Position numbers and translations under genes: made by a program
Shown: positions 53,918 through 63,380 of the stretch, in pieces
Position numbering within the stretch: the stretch's first letter is position 1
How the letters are laid out: each line of letters opens with the position of its first letter
DNA from: Sulfurovaceae bacterium
GTDB taxonomy: Bacteria > Campylobacterota > Campylobacteria > Campylobacterales > Sulfurovaceae
Length of the DNA: 64,000 nt
Assembly (NCBI GenBank): GCA_028714675.1
Contig: JAQTLV010000001.1
Location: 351,507-415,506 of the forward strand
Direction of reading: 5' to 3'
Notes under the pieces: model-generated
Told to the model about the DNA's origin: nothing
What the model saw: only the letters and a program-made list of their open reading frames with translations
Databases searched by the model: none

Positions 53918-55898
53918 CTCGTTTTCTTTTATCAGCTTTTTCTTTTGCCACTTTTTCACTGTGAGCTAAGCGACTTGTTAAATTATTTTCTTTTTCAAAA
54001 GTATCAATAATTTCGCGTACCTTTACTCCCTCGATAACTTCTACATCTAGTAATATAGCAACGGTATTTTCTATAGCACCACTATACTCTTTTAGTGTTG
54101 TTTTAACAAATTCATAACGACTGTTAAGCGTTTTTATTATGTGTTCATCCATCTTTTCAGCGATTTTTTCACTATAAGATGAGGTTACGCCTCCGCCACC
54201 AAGAAAGCTATTATTGTTTCTTGACAATACCATCAGTCCAGCTACATCACTCATTCCATAATTCATAATCATTTTTTCTAATATATTTGTGGCTCTATCC
54301 AAGTCATTTGATGCACCAGTACTAATTTCTCCTAAAAATACTTCTTCAGCAGCTCTTCCAGCGAGCAACACATCAATTTCTGCTAAAAGTTCATGTTTTT
54401 GTGATAAAAATCTATTTTCTTCATCAGGTAGGTGCAAAGTATATCCTAACGCACCAAGCCCTCTTGGGATGATAGAAACCTTGGTTACTCTTGTAGCACC
54501 CTTTGTTAGTTCAGCAATGAGTGCATGACCACTTTCATGGTAAGCAACTATTTTTTTCTCTAACTCATTTATTTTTCTATTTTTTTTCTCTAACCCTACA
54601 AAGGCTCTCTCTATTGCTTCCATAAGATCACTTTGCTCTATCTCTTTTTTGTCATTTCTTCCTGCTAAAAGAGCAGCCTCGTTGATGATATTTGCAAGAT
54701 CTGCTCCAGCTAGTCCGGCTGTTCCTTTTGCTACTTCTTCTAAATCAACATTTTTACCAAGTTTAACGTCTTTTATATGAACTTGTAGTATTGCAAGTCT
54801 GCCTTCATAGTCAGGTTTATCAACTAGAACTTGTCTATCAAATCTACCTGCTCTTAAAAGTGCAGCATCTAGTATCTCTGGTCTATTTGTAGCTGCCAAT
54901 ACAATAACAGGAGTGGTTGTAGTTCCAAAACCATCCATCTCTGCTAAAAGTTGATTTAGAGTTTGTTCTCTTTCGTCATTTCCACCAAAGTTTCCACCAC
55001 TTGCTCTACTTTTCCCTATAGCATCAATTTCGTCTATAAAAATTATAGATGGAGATTCTTTTTTTGCTTGTGCAAATAAGTCTCTAACTCTACTAGCTCC
55101 CACACCCACAAACATCTCTATAAAGCTTGAACCACTAACCGAGAAAAATGGTACACTAGCTTCACCAGCTACAGCTTTCGCCAATAGTGTTTTACCAGTT
55201 CCAGGAGGGCCCACCAAAAGTACACCTTTTGGAATTTTAGCTCCAAGTTCTATGTATCTTTCTGGATATTTAAGAAAATCAACAATCTCTTTTACCTCTT
55301 CTTTGGCTTCTTCTGCTCCTGCAACATCACTAAATCTTGTATTTGGTTTTTCGGCATTTATGAGTTTATCGGATTTACCAACACCAAGTATTCCGCCACC
55401 CATACTCTTACTCATTCGTTTAGCTATAAACATCCAGATTGCAAAAAATATAAGTATAGGGATAAGCATACTTATGAGTTCGGAAAAAAATCCTCCACCC
55501 ATTATTCCTTCATAAACTACTTTTTTCTCTTCAAGTAAGTTTGTTAGCTCTTTGTCACCAGTTGGTATCATTGAGGCAACATATCTTATTTGTTTGCCTT
55601 TTTCATTTGCAATTACTTCTATGGTTGTAGGAGTAATTTTTGCACTTTTGGCATTGCCAGATTTTATTACATTTTTAACTTCAGAATATTTAACTTGTTT
55701 TGTTTGAGTAGCACCATCATTTATAAGTTTACTCATAGGACTTGTGCCAGCGTCATCCCCAACAAAAGCTTTAAATACAAGTATTAAAATAATAGAAAAT
55801 ATCGCAAAAGCTAAAAGTGGATTTTCGTTGAAAAAATTATTCTTTTTGTTTTTATTATCGTTATCGTTTTTATTGTTATTTTGATTATCGTCAGCCAT
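53904..55898 (-). CDS. ftsH: ATP-dependent zinc metalloprotease FtsH
   Basis: Membrane-anchored AAA+ protease for quality control of membrane and regulatory proteins, 664 aa. Two N-terminal helices (about 24-42 and 140-160) flank a periplasmic domain. Walker [14 protein letters not shown], second region of homology, and zinc site HESGHA with the later Asp in [12 protein letters not shown] 55898 follows AAGGA; a longer frame from 55931 overlaps prmA. A low-complexity Asn/Asp/Lys-rich start of about 20 residues precedes the first helix. Confidence 0.97.
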   Translation of the reverse strand: MADDNQNNNKNDNDNKNKKNNFFNENPLLAFAIFSIILILVFKAFVGDDAGTSPMSKLINDGATQTKQVKYSEVKNVIKSGNAKSAKITPTTIEVIANEKGKQIRYVASMIPTGDKELTNLLEEKKVVYEGIMGGGFFSELISMLIPILIFFAIWMFIAKRMSKSMGGGILGVGKSDKLINAEKPNTRFSDVAGAEEAKEEVKEIVDFLKYPERYIELGAKIPKGVLLVGPPGTGKTLLAKAVAGEASVPFFSVSGSSFIEMFVGVGASRVRDLFAQAKKESPSIIFIDEIDAIGKSRASGGNFGGNDEREQTLNQLLAEMDGFGTTTTPVIVLAATNRPEILDAALLRAGRFDRQVLVDKPDYEGRLAILQVHIKDVKLGKNVDLEEVAKGTAGLAGADLANIINEAALLAGRNDKKEIEQSDLMEAIERAFVGLEKKNRKINELEKKIVAYHESGHALIAELTKGATRVTKVSIIPRGLGALGYTLHLPDEENRFLSQKHELLAEIDVLLAGRAAEEVFLGEISTGASNDLDRATNILEKMIMNYGMSDVAGLMVLSRNNNSFLGGGGVTSSYSEKIAEKMDEHIIKTLNSRYEFVKTTLKEYSGAIENTVAILLDVEVIEGVKVREIIDTFEKENNLTSRLAHSEKVAKEKADKRKRDEAK

Positions 55899-56719
55899 TA
55901 TCTTCCTTTTTTGTAAACCAATGTCATCCATTCGTCTTTTAGTATTTTATCTAATAATTGTAAATCTTTAAATGCATCAAGCACTAAGTCTGATTTTTTA
56001 TCTAAAATTCCTGAAAGAACTATTAAACCATCATCTTTAGTTATTTTTTTTAAGTCATTTGAAATCATTACTAAAACATCAGCTATGATGTTTGCTAGTA
56101 CAAAATCATATTGTTTTTCTGTTTTTCCAGCACTGCCTTCCCAGATGTTATCGAAAGTTTCATTGTTTAGGGCAAAATTTTCTTTTGCACTCTGAACGGC
56201 TTGCAAATCAGTATCGCACAAGTCAACACTTTTTGCACCTTTTTTCTTAGCTGCAAGAGCAAGTATTCCGCTTCCACATCCTACATCAATTACACTAAAC
56301 TCTGGGTTTAGATATTTGCTTATCATGTTTAAACAACTAAATGTTGTTGCATGGTGACCAGAACCAAATGCCAATGCAGGATCAATTTTGATATTTATTT
56401 TATTATCTAAGCTTTCGTACCAGCTTGGATGTATATAAAACTCTCCAGCATCGATAGGCTCAACAGAGTTTTTATATGCCCGAACCCAATCACTATTTTC
56501 TTTTTTTTCTAATTTAAAAGTTATATTTTTTAGTTCTGTATCACTCAATATCTCTTTTAATTGTTCATTCAATGATGAAAGGTCATTTTCGCTTCTAACT
56601 ATTATTTTTTCTTTGTCAACTTCTACGCCATCATCACTTATGCCACAAACTATATCAGATATAAAATCTGTATATTTTTCATCAGTAGTAATGGTTAGTT
56701 CAAAATACTCATCGTTCAA
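55898..56719 (-). CDS. prmA: Ribosomal protein L11 methyltransferase
   Basis: SAM-dependent methyltransferase trimethylating L11, 273 aa. N-terminal ferredoxin-like substrate domain, then motif [16 protein letters not shown] and NIIADVL (the NPPY-like post-motif). The start overlaps the hisA end (4 bp); the stop overlaps ftsH (TAATG). Gene order prmA-ftsH-pssA is conserved in Campylobacterota as I recall it. Confidence 0.93.
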   Translation of the reverse strand: MNDEYFELTITTDEKYTDFISDIVCGISDDGVEVDKEKIIVRSENDLSSLNEQLKEILSDTELKNITFKLEKKENSDWVRAYKNSVEPIDAGEFYIHPSWYESLDNKINIKIDPALAFGSGHHATTFSCLNMISKYLNPEFSVIDVGCGSGILALAAKKKGAKSVDLCDTDLQAVQSAKENFALNNETFDNIWEGSAGKTEKQYDFVLANIIADVLVMISNDLKKITKDDGLIVLSGILDKKSDLVLDAFKDLQLLDKILKDEWMTLVYKKGR

Positions 56720-57441
56720 TTTTTTTCCTTTTGGTTTGATACCAATTCAAATGCATCTTTTAAATCAAGCGTTCCCTCGTAAAATGCCTTTCCGACAATA
56801 GTCCCATCTATATTTGTTTCAAGAAGTTTTTTTATATCTTCTATATCCCTAAGTCCGCCACTGGCTATTGTTTCTAGAGAGCAAGCTTCTTTTATGGATT
56901 TTGTGAAGTCTAGATTTAATCCACTCATCATGCCATCTCTGCCAACATCTGTACAAATGATAGCTTCAACTCCAACATCTCTAAAATCACGCGCCAAATC
57001 AGTTGCAGCAATTTTGCTAACTTCCGCCCAGCCTTCGACTGCAACCATACCGTCAATTGCATCAATTCCTACAACAACTCTATATTTGTTTGCCATATCT
57101 TTGACAAATGATGGATTTTTAAGAGCAATTGATCCAAGTATTACTCTATCAACCCCAATATCAAGGTACATTTTTATAGTATCTTCATCTCTTATGCCAC
57201 CACCAAGCTCCAAATTTAGATTGCAGTTTTGTCTTATTTTTTTGATTTGTTCAAGATTTTGTGGAGTTCCTGCAAATGCACCATTTAAATCAACTAGATG
57301 TACCCACTTACTTCCAAGTTCTTCAAATCTTTTTGCCACTTGCCATGGTTCATCACTATAAATTTTGGCACTATCCATAAGTCCTTTTGTAAGCCTTACT
57401 GCTTTACCATCTTTTAAATCTATCGCTGGTAGTATTGTCAT
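56716..57441 (-). CDS. hisA: ProFAR isomerase
   Basis: TIM-barrel enzyme of 241 aa isomerising ProFAR in histidine synthesis. Asp8 in [14 protein letters not shown] and the second catalytic Asp in [10 protein letters not shown] are present, plus ELGGGIRD and SGGLRD phosphate loops. Twenty bp downstream of hisH. The subunit HisF, expected nearby, is not in the window. Confidence 0.96.
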   Translation of the reverse strand: MTILPAIDLKDGKAVRLTKGLMDSAKIYSDEPWQVAKRFEELGSKWVHLVDLNGAFAGTPQNLEQIKKIRQNCNLNLELGGGIRDEDTIKMYLDIGVDRVILGSIALKNPSFVKDMANKYRVVVGIDAIDGMVAVEGWAEVSKIAATDLARDFRDVGVEAIICTDVGRDGMMSGLNLDFTKSIKEACSLETIASGGLRDIEDIKKLLETNIDGTIVGKAFYEGTLDLKDAFELVSNQKEKN

Positions 57442-57460
57442 TTTTTGTTATTCCTAAAAA

Positions 57461-58072
57461 TTATATTTTTGCAAAGTTTTCTAATATCTTGAGCCCATTA
57501 TCATGGCTTTTTTCTGGGTGAGGCTGTATACCATATATGTTATCTTTTTGAACCGCACTTACAAACTTATACCCATAATGAGTTTTACCAATAGTATATT
57601 TATCATCACACACAACATGATAAGAGTGAACAAAATAGAGATAAAAATCTTTTGGTAATCCATCAAAAATAGGACTATTTTTTTCTGTAAATATTTCATT
57701 CCAGCCCATATGTGGAATTTTGAGTTTATGGTCAAATTTTGTTTCATCAAATTTGACTATTTCACCATCTATTAACCCCAAACCATCATTGGAGCCAAAC
57801 TCTTCACTACTTTCAAAAAGTAGTTGCATTCCTAAGCAAATTCCTAAAAGAGGCTTACCCGAAGCTGCAAAATCTTTTATAGCTTCATCCATGCCATTGC
57901 TTTTTAGATGAGTCATAGCATCACCAAAAGCACCAACACCAGGAAGTAAAAGCTTGTCATAATTTTGTATATTTTTTGGATCATTTTCTATTTCTGTTTT
58001 AATGCCAAGCTTAGTAAATGCATTTGAAACAGAGGCTAAATTGCCCATATTATAATTAACGATTCCTATCAT
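57461..58072 (-). CDS. hisH: Imidazole glycerol phosphate synthase glutaminase subunit
   Basis: Class I glutamine amidotransferase of 203 aa, supplying ammonia to HisF. The triad is visible: Cys in GICLGMQLLF, His and Glu in IQPHPEKS; PGVGAFGDAM is the oxyanion strand region. First gene of hisH-hisA-prmA-ftsH-pssA. The upstream 125 bp before the divergent acyltransferase gene are AT-rich with no clear structure. Confidence 0.95.
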   Translation of the reverse strand: MIGIVNYNMGNLASVSNAFTKLGIKTEIENDPKNIQNYDKLLLPGVGAFGDAMTHLKSNGMDEAIKDFAASGKPLLGICLGMQLLFESSEEFGSNDGLGLIDGEIVKFDETKFDHKLKIPHMGWNEIFTEKNSPIFDGLPKDFYLYFVHSYHVVCDDKYTIGKTHYGYKFVSAVQKDNIYGIQPHPEKSHDNGLKILENFAKI

Positions 58073-58197
58073 TACTCTATCTTTATTTAAATTATTTCAG
58101 ATTATACCTAATTTTGTTAAACCTAATTTGTGAGTAAACTAAACTATTATAAACAATAGAGTAAAATATCAGTAGTAATGTACTTAAGGAATTATGC

Positions 58198-59109
58198 TTG
58201 TCAAATAAAAAATTACGCAGAAATATAGTTATACAACAAATACAATATTACTTTGTTAGATTCTTTTTATTGATAGCAAAAGTCTTGCCAAAAAGTTTGA
58301 TATATTTAAAAATAAAAGTTTTCTCTCTCATAGGATTTTATTGTCTCAAAAGCAGAAGAGAATTAACTATATCTAACCTACAAAAAATTTATAATCTAAA
58401 TGACAAAGAAGCTTTTGTTATGGCAAAAAAAGTTTATTTGGGACTTTCGGAAACTATAGCAGAGATTTTATTTATGTTTGTAGATAGATTTGATATTGAT
58501 GAAGCCATAGAAAATATTAATGAAGCAAAAGAAAAACTAACCAAAATTTCTTCAAATTCTTCAAGCGGTGTAATAGTTATAACTGCACATTATTCTAATT
58601 GGGAACTTGCTGCTCAATTTTTGGCTAAAAATGGTTTACCTATGCTCGCTATTGGTAGAATAGGAAGTAATAAAATTATTGAGAGAAAAATTACTACGCC
58701 ATTTCGTGGGAAGTATGGTAACCGTGCAATTAACAAAAATCACTCCATGGTAGCAATGGCGAAAACACTTAAAAGTGGCGGAAATGTTGGTATGCTAATA
58801 GATCAAAAAACTAGTGGAACACATAGTGCCCAAATACCGTTTTTTGGTTTTGATGCAGCTACGACTCTATCCGCTGCTTCTTTAAAATTAAAATTTGATC
58901 CATTGGTAGTACCTATAAGTATAGTTAGAAAATCTCGTGGAAAATATGAGATCTATATAGATGAGCCGATAGAGTATAAAGCTGGGGAGATAAAAGATGA
59001 AAAAGAAAAATTACTTGCTATGACAGCTAGATATAATCAAGCTATAGAACATATCATTTCTAGAGATCCAAATCAATGGTTTTGGATGCACAATAGGTGG
59101 AAATGGTGA
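58198..59109 (+). CDS. Lipid A biosynthesis acyltransferase (LpxL/HtrB family)
   Basis: Inner-membrane lysophospholipid acyltransferase-like enzyme, 303 aa, adding secondary acyl chains to lipid A. One N-terminal helix, then HYSNWE (about 131-136), the HX4E catalytic motif, with GMLIDQKT and PFFGFDAAT later, as in LpxL. The start is TTG at 58198 with TTAAGGA 7 bases before it; the ATG at 58194 reads into a stop after four codons. First gene of a surface-glycan run; the stop overlaps the next gene. Confidence 0.88.
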   Translation: MSNKKLRRNIVIQQIQYYFVRFFLLIAKVLPKSLIYLKIKVFSLIGFYCLKSRRELTISNLQKIYNLNDKEAFVMAKKVYLGLSETIAEILFMFVDRFDIDEAIENINEAKEKLTKISSNSSSGVIVITAHYSNWELAAQFLAKNGLPMLAIGRIGSNKIIERKITTPFRGKYGNRAINKNHSMVAMAKTLKSGGNVGMLIDQKTSGTHSAQIPFFGFDAATTLSAASLKLKFDPLVVPISIVRKSRGKYEIYIDEPIEYKAGEIKDEKEKLLAMTARYNQAIEHIISRDPNQWFWMHNRWKW

Positions 59110-60098
59110 GTAAAGCACTCATATTTAGTGATGGCAAAAAAGGTCATCTAAATCAATCTATCGCATTTTGTAAATTTTTGAATTTGGAATATGACATTGT
59201 TGATGTGAAGTTTAAAAATAGATTTTTTAAACTATTGTCTTATCTGTTTGATAGGGTAGGTTTTTATAATATGTCTATTTTAGATATGAGTATGGATACC
59301 CAGGTCAAGCCTGAGTATGACGAATTTTGTCATTCCTGCGAAGGCAGGAATCCAGAAATAACGATAGATAATCAGTGGATCCAATCATCACTAAAAAATA
59401 AGAAATATAACCTTGCAGTGTGTGCTGGTTCAGGCACTTACTATGCCTCAAAAGTTATAGCAAAAAAGTTTAAAATAAAATCAGTTTCTATGATGTTGCC
59501 TCGTGGTTATAAGTATGATTTTGATGTGATTTTTGCTCAGTCTCATGACAACCCTCCAGTACGCCCAAATATTATAGAAATTCCTGCTAATTTTTCATAT
59601 ATTCAACCATCAAATATATATAAGCCAAAGAAACAATCTGTGGGCATTGTCATAGGTGGAAATAATAGTTATTTGTATATGGATAAAGATAAGCTAAAAT
59701 TCCAATTAGATTTTATACAAAAACAATTTAAAGATTACGAAATTGCTGTAACTACATCCCCAAGAACACCAAGAGAAATAGAGGATTTTATAAAAAGTTA
59801 TAAATTTGGCTATGAAATTATATACTCAAAAAATCCTATTAATCCAATACCAGACTTTTTGGAAAATTGTAAAACTGTTTTTATAACAAGTGATAGTACA
59901 TCCATGATAAGCGAAAGTATATCTTTTGGGAAAGCAAATATTGTTATCTTGCCTCTTGTGTCAAAAAAAGAAAATAAGTTTAACAGCTTTATATCAAAAC
60001 TGGAAAATGACGGGTATTTGCATATATTTAATGGTAAAATAGAGAATAAAAATAAAAAAATAGATTTTAGAAAATTTGTTAAAGGCATAAAAATATGA
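59103..60098 (+). CDS. ELM1/DUF1022-family protein, copy 1, with inserted palindromic element
   Basis: A 331-aa protein of the ELM1-like family (mitochondrial fission ELM1), a GT-B-like fold found next to LPS genes. Segments: IFSDGKKGHLNQ at the start, LAVCAGSGTYYASK, VGIVIGGNNS, TTSPRTPREIEDF and FITSDSTSMISES, the family's donor-site-like end. Residues about 64-84 are encoded by the palindromic element at 59294. It starts at ATG 59103, overlapping the acyltransferase stop, and ends overlapping the glycosyltransferase gene (ATGA). Function is unproven; a sugar transfer onto the lipid A core is likely. Confidence 0.8.
   Translation: MVSKALIFSDGKKGHLNQSIAFCKFLNLEYDIVDVKFKNRFFKLLSYLFDRVGFYNMSILDMSMDTQVKPEYDEFCHSCEGRNPEITIDNQWIQSSLKNKKYNLAVCAGSGTYYASKVIAKKFKIKSVSMMLPRGYKYDFDVIFAQSHDNPPVRPNIIEIPANFSYIQPSNIYKPKKQSVGIVIGGNNSYLYMDKDKLKFQLDFIQKQFKDYEIAVTTSPRTPREIEDFIKSYKFGYEIIYSKNPINPIPDFLENCKTVFITSDSTSMISESISFGKANIVILPLVSKKENKFNSFISKLENDGYLHIFNGKIENKNKKIDFRKFVKGIKI
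59294..59353 (+). repeat. Palindromic element, halves in reversed order, inside the ELM1-like gene
   Basis: The right half comes first (GGATACCCAGGTCAAGCCTG, then AGTATGACG, 59294-59322), the left half second (GTCATTCCTGCGAAGGCAGG, then AATCC, 59329-59353). GGATCC follows at 59378. The frame gives MDTQVKPEYDE then CHSCEGRNPE, the same reading frame of both halves as in priA. Confidence 0.75.
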
Positions 60099-61204
60099 AG
60101 ATAGTGCAACTCTTACCAGAACTAAATGAAGGTGGAGTAGAAAGAGGAACGGTTGAGTTAAACCGAGAATTTGTAAAACTAGGACATGAAAGTGTAGTCA
60201 TAAGTAATGGCGGGAAACAGGTAGAAGCAATAAATCTTGACGGGGGGAAATACATCAAGTTTGATATTGCAAGCAAAAATCCTTTTACTGCTATAAGTAG
60301 AGTTTATGGATTAAGAAAACTATTAAAAGAGTTAAATCCAGATGTTATCCATGCCAGAAGTAGAGTCCCTGCGTGGCTCACATATTTAGCAAACAAAACA
60401 CTTCATATACCATTTGTCACCACAGTTCATGGACTAAATAGTGTAAATAAGTATAGCCAGATAATGACAAAAGGGGATAAGGTTATATGTGTAAGTGAGG
60501 TTGTAAGAGATTATATCATTAAGAATTACAATGTTGACAAAAGAAAAATAACTGTTATTCAAAGAGGTGTTGATACTGATTTATTCAACTCTAGCAATGT
60601 AGATTTCGATTTTATACATAAGTTTAAAAAACAATTCAATCTTGATGGAAAATTTATCGTTTCTAGTATCGGAAGAATTACATGGCTAAAAGACTATGAA
60701 ACATTTATTAAATCAATCGCCATTGCAAAGAAAGATATACCCAATATCGTTGGGTTGATAGTAGGAGGCTATAGAGACGATAAAAAAGAATATTTTGAAT
60801 CTTTAAAAGAATTGGCAATTAAAGAAAATGTAGAAAATAACATTATTTTTACAGGAAGCATAAGCAAGATAGCAGAAATTTATTATTTGAGTGATATTTT
60901 GGTTAATGCATCATTGAAAATGGGTAATGTTGGTAGAACTGTTAGTGAATCATTAGCTATGGGCACGCCAGTAATAGCAACAACATTTGAAGGTTTAAAT
61001 AATATTATAAAAGATGGCATAAATGGTTATGTTATAGAAAATAAAAATATAGATGATTTAAGTTCTAAAATCATAAAACTTTTTAAAAATATGCCTTCTA
61101 ATATTCAAGATACATTGCCAACAGATTTTACACTTAAAGCAATGACCCAAAGTACTATATCGGTATATGAAAATCTTTTAAATTCTAAAAAGAGTCTTTC
61201 GTGA
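60095..61204 (+). CDS. GT4-family glycosyltransferase
   Basis: A 369-aa GT-B glycosyltransferase of family 4. N-terminal PELNEGGVERGTVELN is the acceptor-side glycine loop (GGVER), with VTTVHGLNSVN; the C-terminal donor domain has SIGRITWLKDYETFIK and ESLAMGTPVIATTFEG with the E-x7-E pattern. Sugar and acceptor cannot be told. ATGA overlap with the preceding gene. Confidence 0.9.
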   Translation: MKIVQLLPELNEGGVERGTVELNREFVKLGHESVVISNGGKQVEAINLDGGKYIKFDIASKNPFTAISRVYGLRKLLKELNPDVIHARSRVPAWLTYLANKTLHIPFVTTVHGLNSVNKYSQIMTKGDKVICVSEVVRDYIIKNYNVDKRKITVIQRGVDTDLFNSSNVDFDFIHKFKKQFNLDGKFIVSSIGRITWLKDYETFIKSIAIAKKDIPNIVGLIVGGYRDDKKEYFESLKELAIKENVENNIIFTGSISKIAEIYYLSDILVNASLKMGNVGRTVSESLAMGTPVIATTFEGLNNIIKDGINGYVIENKNIDDLSSKIIKLFKNMPSNIQDTLPTDFTLKAMTQSTISVYENLLNSKKSLS

Positions 61205-61247
61205 ATATATATATTATTTTAAAAGCATTTTATAAAAAGAGAATTTT

Positions 61248-62291
61248 ATGACATTAAAAGTGTTGAAAATCACAGATGGCAGGGCTGGTCATATTACTAT
61301 AACCGATGGTATTATAAGTGCAATTCAAAAAACACATGAAGTAGAAACTACAACTATTGATATATCGATAAGAACAAAATTTTTTTTGAGAATTTTTAGA
61401 TTTATTCTTAGATATAATTTTCTAAATAATAGATTTATATTGAATGATTTTTTTATAAAACTGTTTTATAAAAATTACAATAAACCATATGAAAATATAG
61501 ACTTGATTGTCTCAACTGGTGGTGACACTTTGTTTATAAATATATGGCTATCTCATGTGCTAAATGTGAAAAATATATTTTCTGGCTCATTGAGAGGGAT
61601 AAATCCAAAATATTTTTTTCTTATACTTAGTAATTTAAATACAAATAATTGTATAAATTTGAGCATTGCGCCAACTCGAATGATTGACACAAATGGTTTA
61701 CACCAACAAGTTAAATATTTTTGTAATGAAAAAAATATTGACAAAAATGCTAAATATTTTGTGTTATTGATTGGAGGAGATGGCGGTGGATATAAATATG
61801 ACGGAGATGATTACTATGAATTAGTAAATAATTTTATGTCCTTAGTTAAGAGGCATAAAGCAAAAGCTCTTATAACTACATCGCGTAGGACTGGTGCAAA
61901 ATATGAAAATCTATTAAAGGGATTATTTTCAAAATATAGTGATGATGTAGTTTATGGTGTATATTTTGGGCAAAATCCAGAAAAAATTGTTGCTGTGTAT
62001 CTAGAACTTGGTTCTACTGTTTTTGTGACAGAAGAGAGTGGATCAATGATAACAGAATCATTGCTTTGCAAAAAACCTGTTTTCACATTGTTCCCAAAAA
62101 GCGTTAAAGAGCAAAAGCAGTATAAATTATTTTTAGATGATTTAGTAGAAAAGAAAAGGATTATTAGACTCAACATGAGAGACAATTTGCTTAATTTAGA
62201 TTTAGATAATTTTGATTTTAATTATATTGAAAAACTTCCAATTGAAGAACTCTCCGAAAAACTACAACCATTTTTAAAGGAAATTATATGA
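61248..62291 (+). CDS. ELM1/DUF1022-family protein, copy 2
   Basis: A 347-aa paralogue of the gene at 59103, without the repeat insertion. LKITDGRAGHITITDG matches the N-terminal motif; IGGDGGGYKYDG, TTSRRTGAKYENL and TEESGSMITESLL match the later ones. It may transfer a different sugar. The stop overlaps the next gene (ATGA). AAAGAG lies before the ATG. Confidence 0.8.
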   Translation: MTLKVLKITDGRAGHITITDGIISAIQKTHEVETTTIDISIRTKFFLRIFRFILRYNFLNNRFILNDFFIKLFYKNYNKPYENIDLIVSTGGDTLFINIWLSHVLNVKNIFSGSLRGINPKYFFLILSNLNTNNCINLSIAPTRMIDTNGLHQQVKYFCNEKNIDKNAKYFVLLIGGDGGGYKYDGDDYYELVNNFMSLVKRHKAKALITTSRRTGAKYENLLKGLFSKYSDDVVYGVYFGQNPEKIVAVYLELGSTVFVTEESGSMITESLLCKKPVFTLFPKSVKEQKQYKLFLDDLVEKKRIIRLNMRDNLLNLDLDNFDFNYIEKLPIEELSEKLQPFLKEII

Positions 62292-63370
62292 TGAAAATCG
62301 CTTATTTTGTAAACTCATTTAATGCAATTAATTGGGGAGGGCAGGCAACTTCAAATGGTATAAAATATATGTTAAATAGAGAATATCCTGATGCAGAATT
62401 TATTCCACTTGATGTGCCAAAATTACCTTTTAATAAAATAAAGATCTTAAGAAGTTATTATGAATGGAAATTGCAAAATGCAATTTTAAAAGACGATAAA
62501 GATACTGCCACTAAAATGCTTAAAAAAATGAATATTAAAGAGAATTTTTTTGATAATTTTACACATGTTTGTTTTAATGGAGAAGGAGCAATACACACAA
62601 AATCTGGTCACTTGATTAGACTTATGGGAATGCTTTATTTGGCTAAAATGAAAGGTAAAATAATAGCATCCATAAATCAATCGATAGATTTGAGTAATAA
62701 TCATAGTTTAGAAGCTTTGGTTTCAAAAGTTTATAATTTGTGCGATTTTGTATCAGCAAGAGAGCCTATATCATTTGAATATGCAAAGTCTATAGGCATA
62801 CAAAAAATTCAACTTATACCAGATGCCGCATATGGAGTTCCAAAATTATCAGAAGAAGAAATTGAAACAAGGGTAGAAAAATATAATTTACCTAAAAATT
62901 TTATATCAATTACTGGATCATCTTTTCTTAAAAAAGATAAAAAATCTATTTTAAGAGTTGCTAGAATCATAGATATATTAAAAGATATATTAGATGAGCC
63001 AATAGTATTTTTAGCAAATGCAAAAACTGATATTTGGATAGCACATAAGTTACAAAATAAATATAATTATCAAATAATAGAACCACCAGTTAAGTATCAA
63101 GATGCAATGGCGATAATATCAAAATCCAAACTAGTTGTTGGTGGAAGGCAGCACCCAAATATTTTTGCATACGAGTATCATGTCCCTTATGTGCCATTTG
63201 GTGCAAATACTATAAAAAATTTAGGTGTAGGTAAGTTGCAAAAATATCCTATGAATCCACTTGGTTGGGATAGTCCTAAAGAGCAAATCAAAGATGCAGT
63301 AAAAACTATACTCAATAGTAAGATTGAGTTTGGGAATGTAGTAATTAATAATTTTAAAATATTTGGGTAA
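62288..63370 (+). CDS. Polysaccharide pyruvyl transferase family protein
   Basis: A 360-aa protein of the pyruvyl transferase (CsaB/WcaK) superfamily. N-terminal YFVNSFNAINWGGQAT is the first nucleotide-fold strand and loop; the C-terminal VVGGRQHPNIFAYEYHVP corresponds to the family GxRxH segment with a conserved Arg and His. It would decorate a sugar with pyruvate or act as a related sugar transferase. Start ATG 62288 with AAAGG seven bases upstream. Confidence 0.82.
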   Translation: MMKIAYFVNSFNAINWGGQATSNGIKYMLNREYPDAEFIPLDVPKLPFNKIKILRSYYEWKLQNAILKDDKDTATKMLKKMNIKENFFDNFTHVCFNGEGAIHTKSGHLIRLMGMLYLAKMKGKIIASINQSIDLSNNHSLEALVSKVYNLCDFVSAREPISFEYAKSIGIQKIQLIPDAAYGVPKLSEEEIETRVEKYNLPKNFISITGSSFLKKDKKSILRVARIIDILKDILDEPIVFLANAKTDIWIAHKLQNKYNYQIIEPPVKYQDAMAIISKSKLVVGGRQHPNIFAYEYHVPYVPFGANTIKNLGVGKLQKYPMNPLGWDSPKEQIKDAVKTILNSKIEFGNVVINNFKIFG

Positions 63371-63380
63371 GGATATAATT

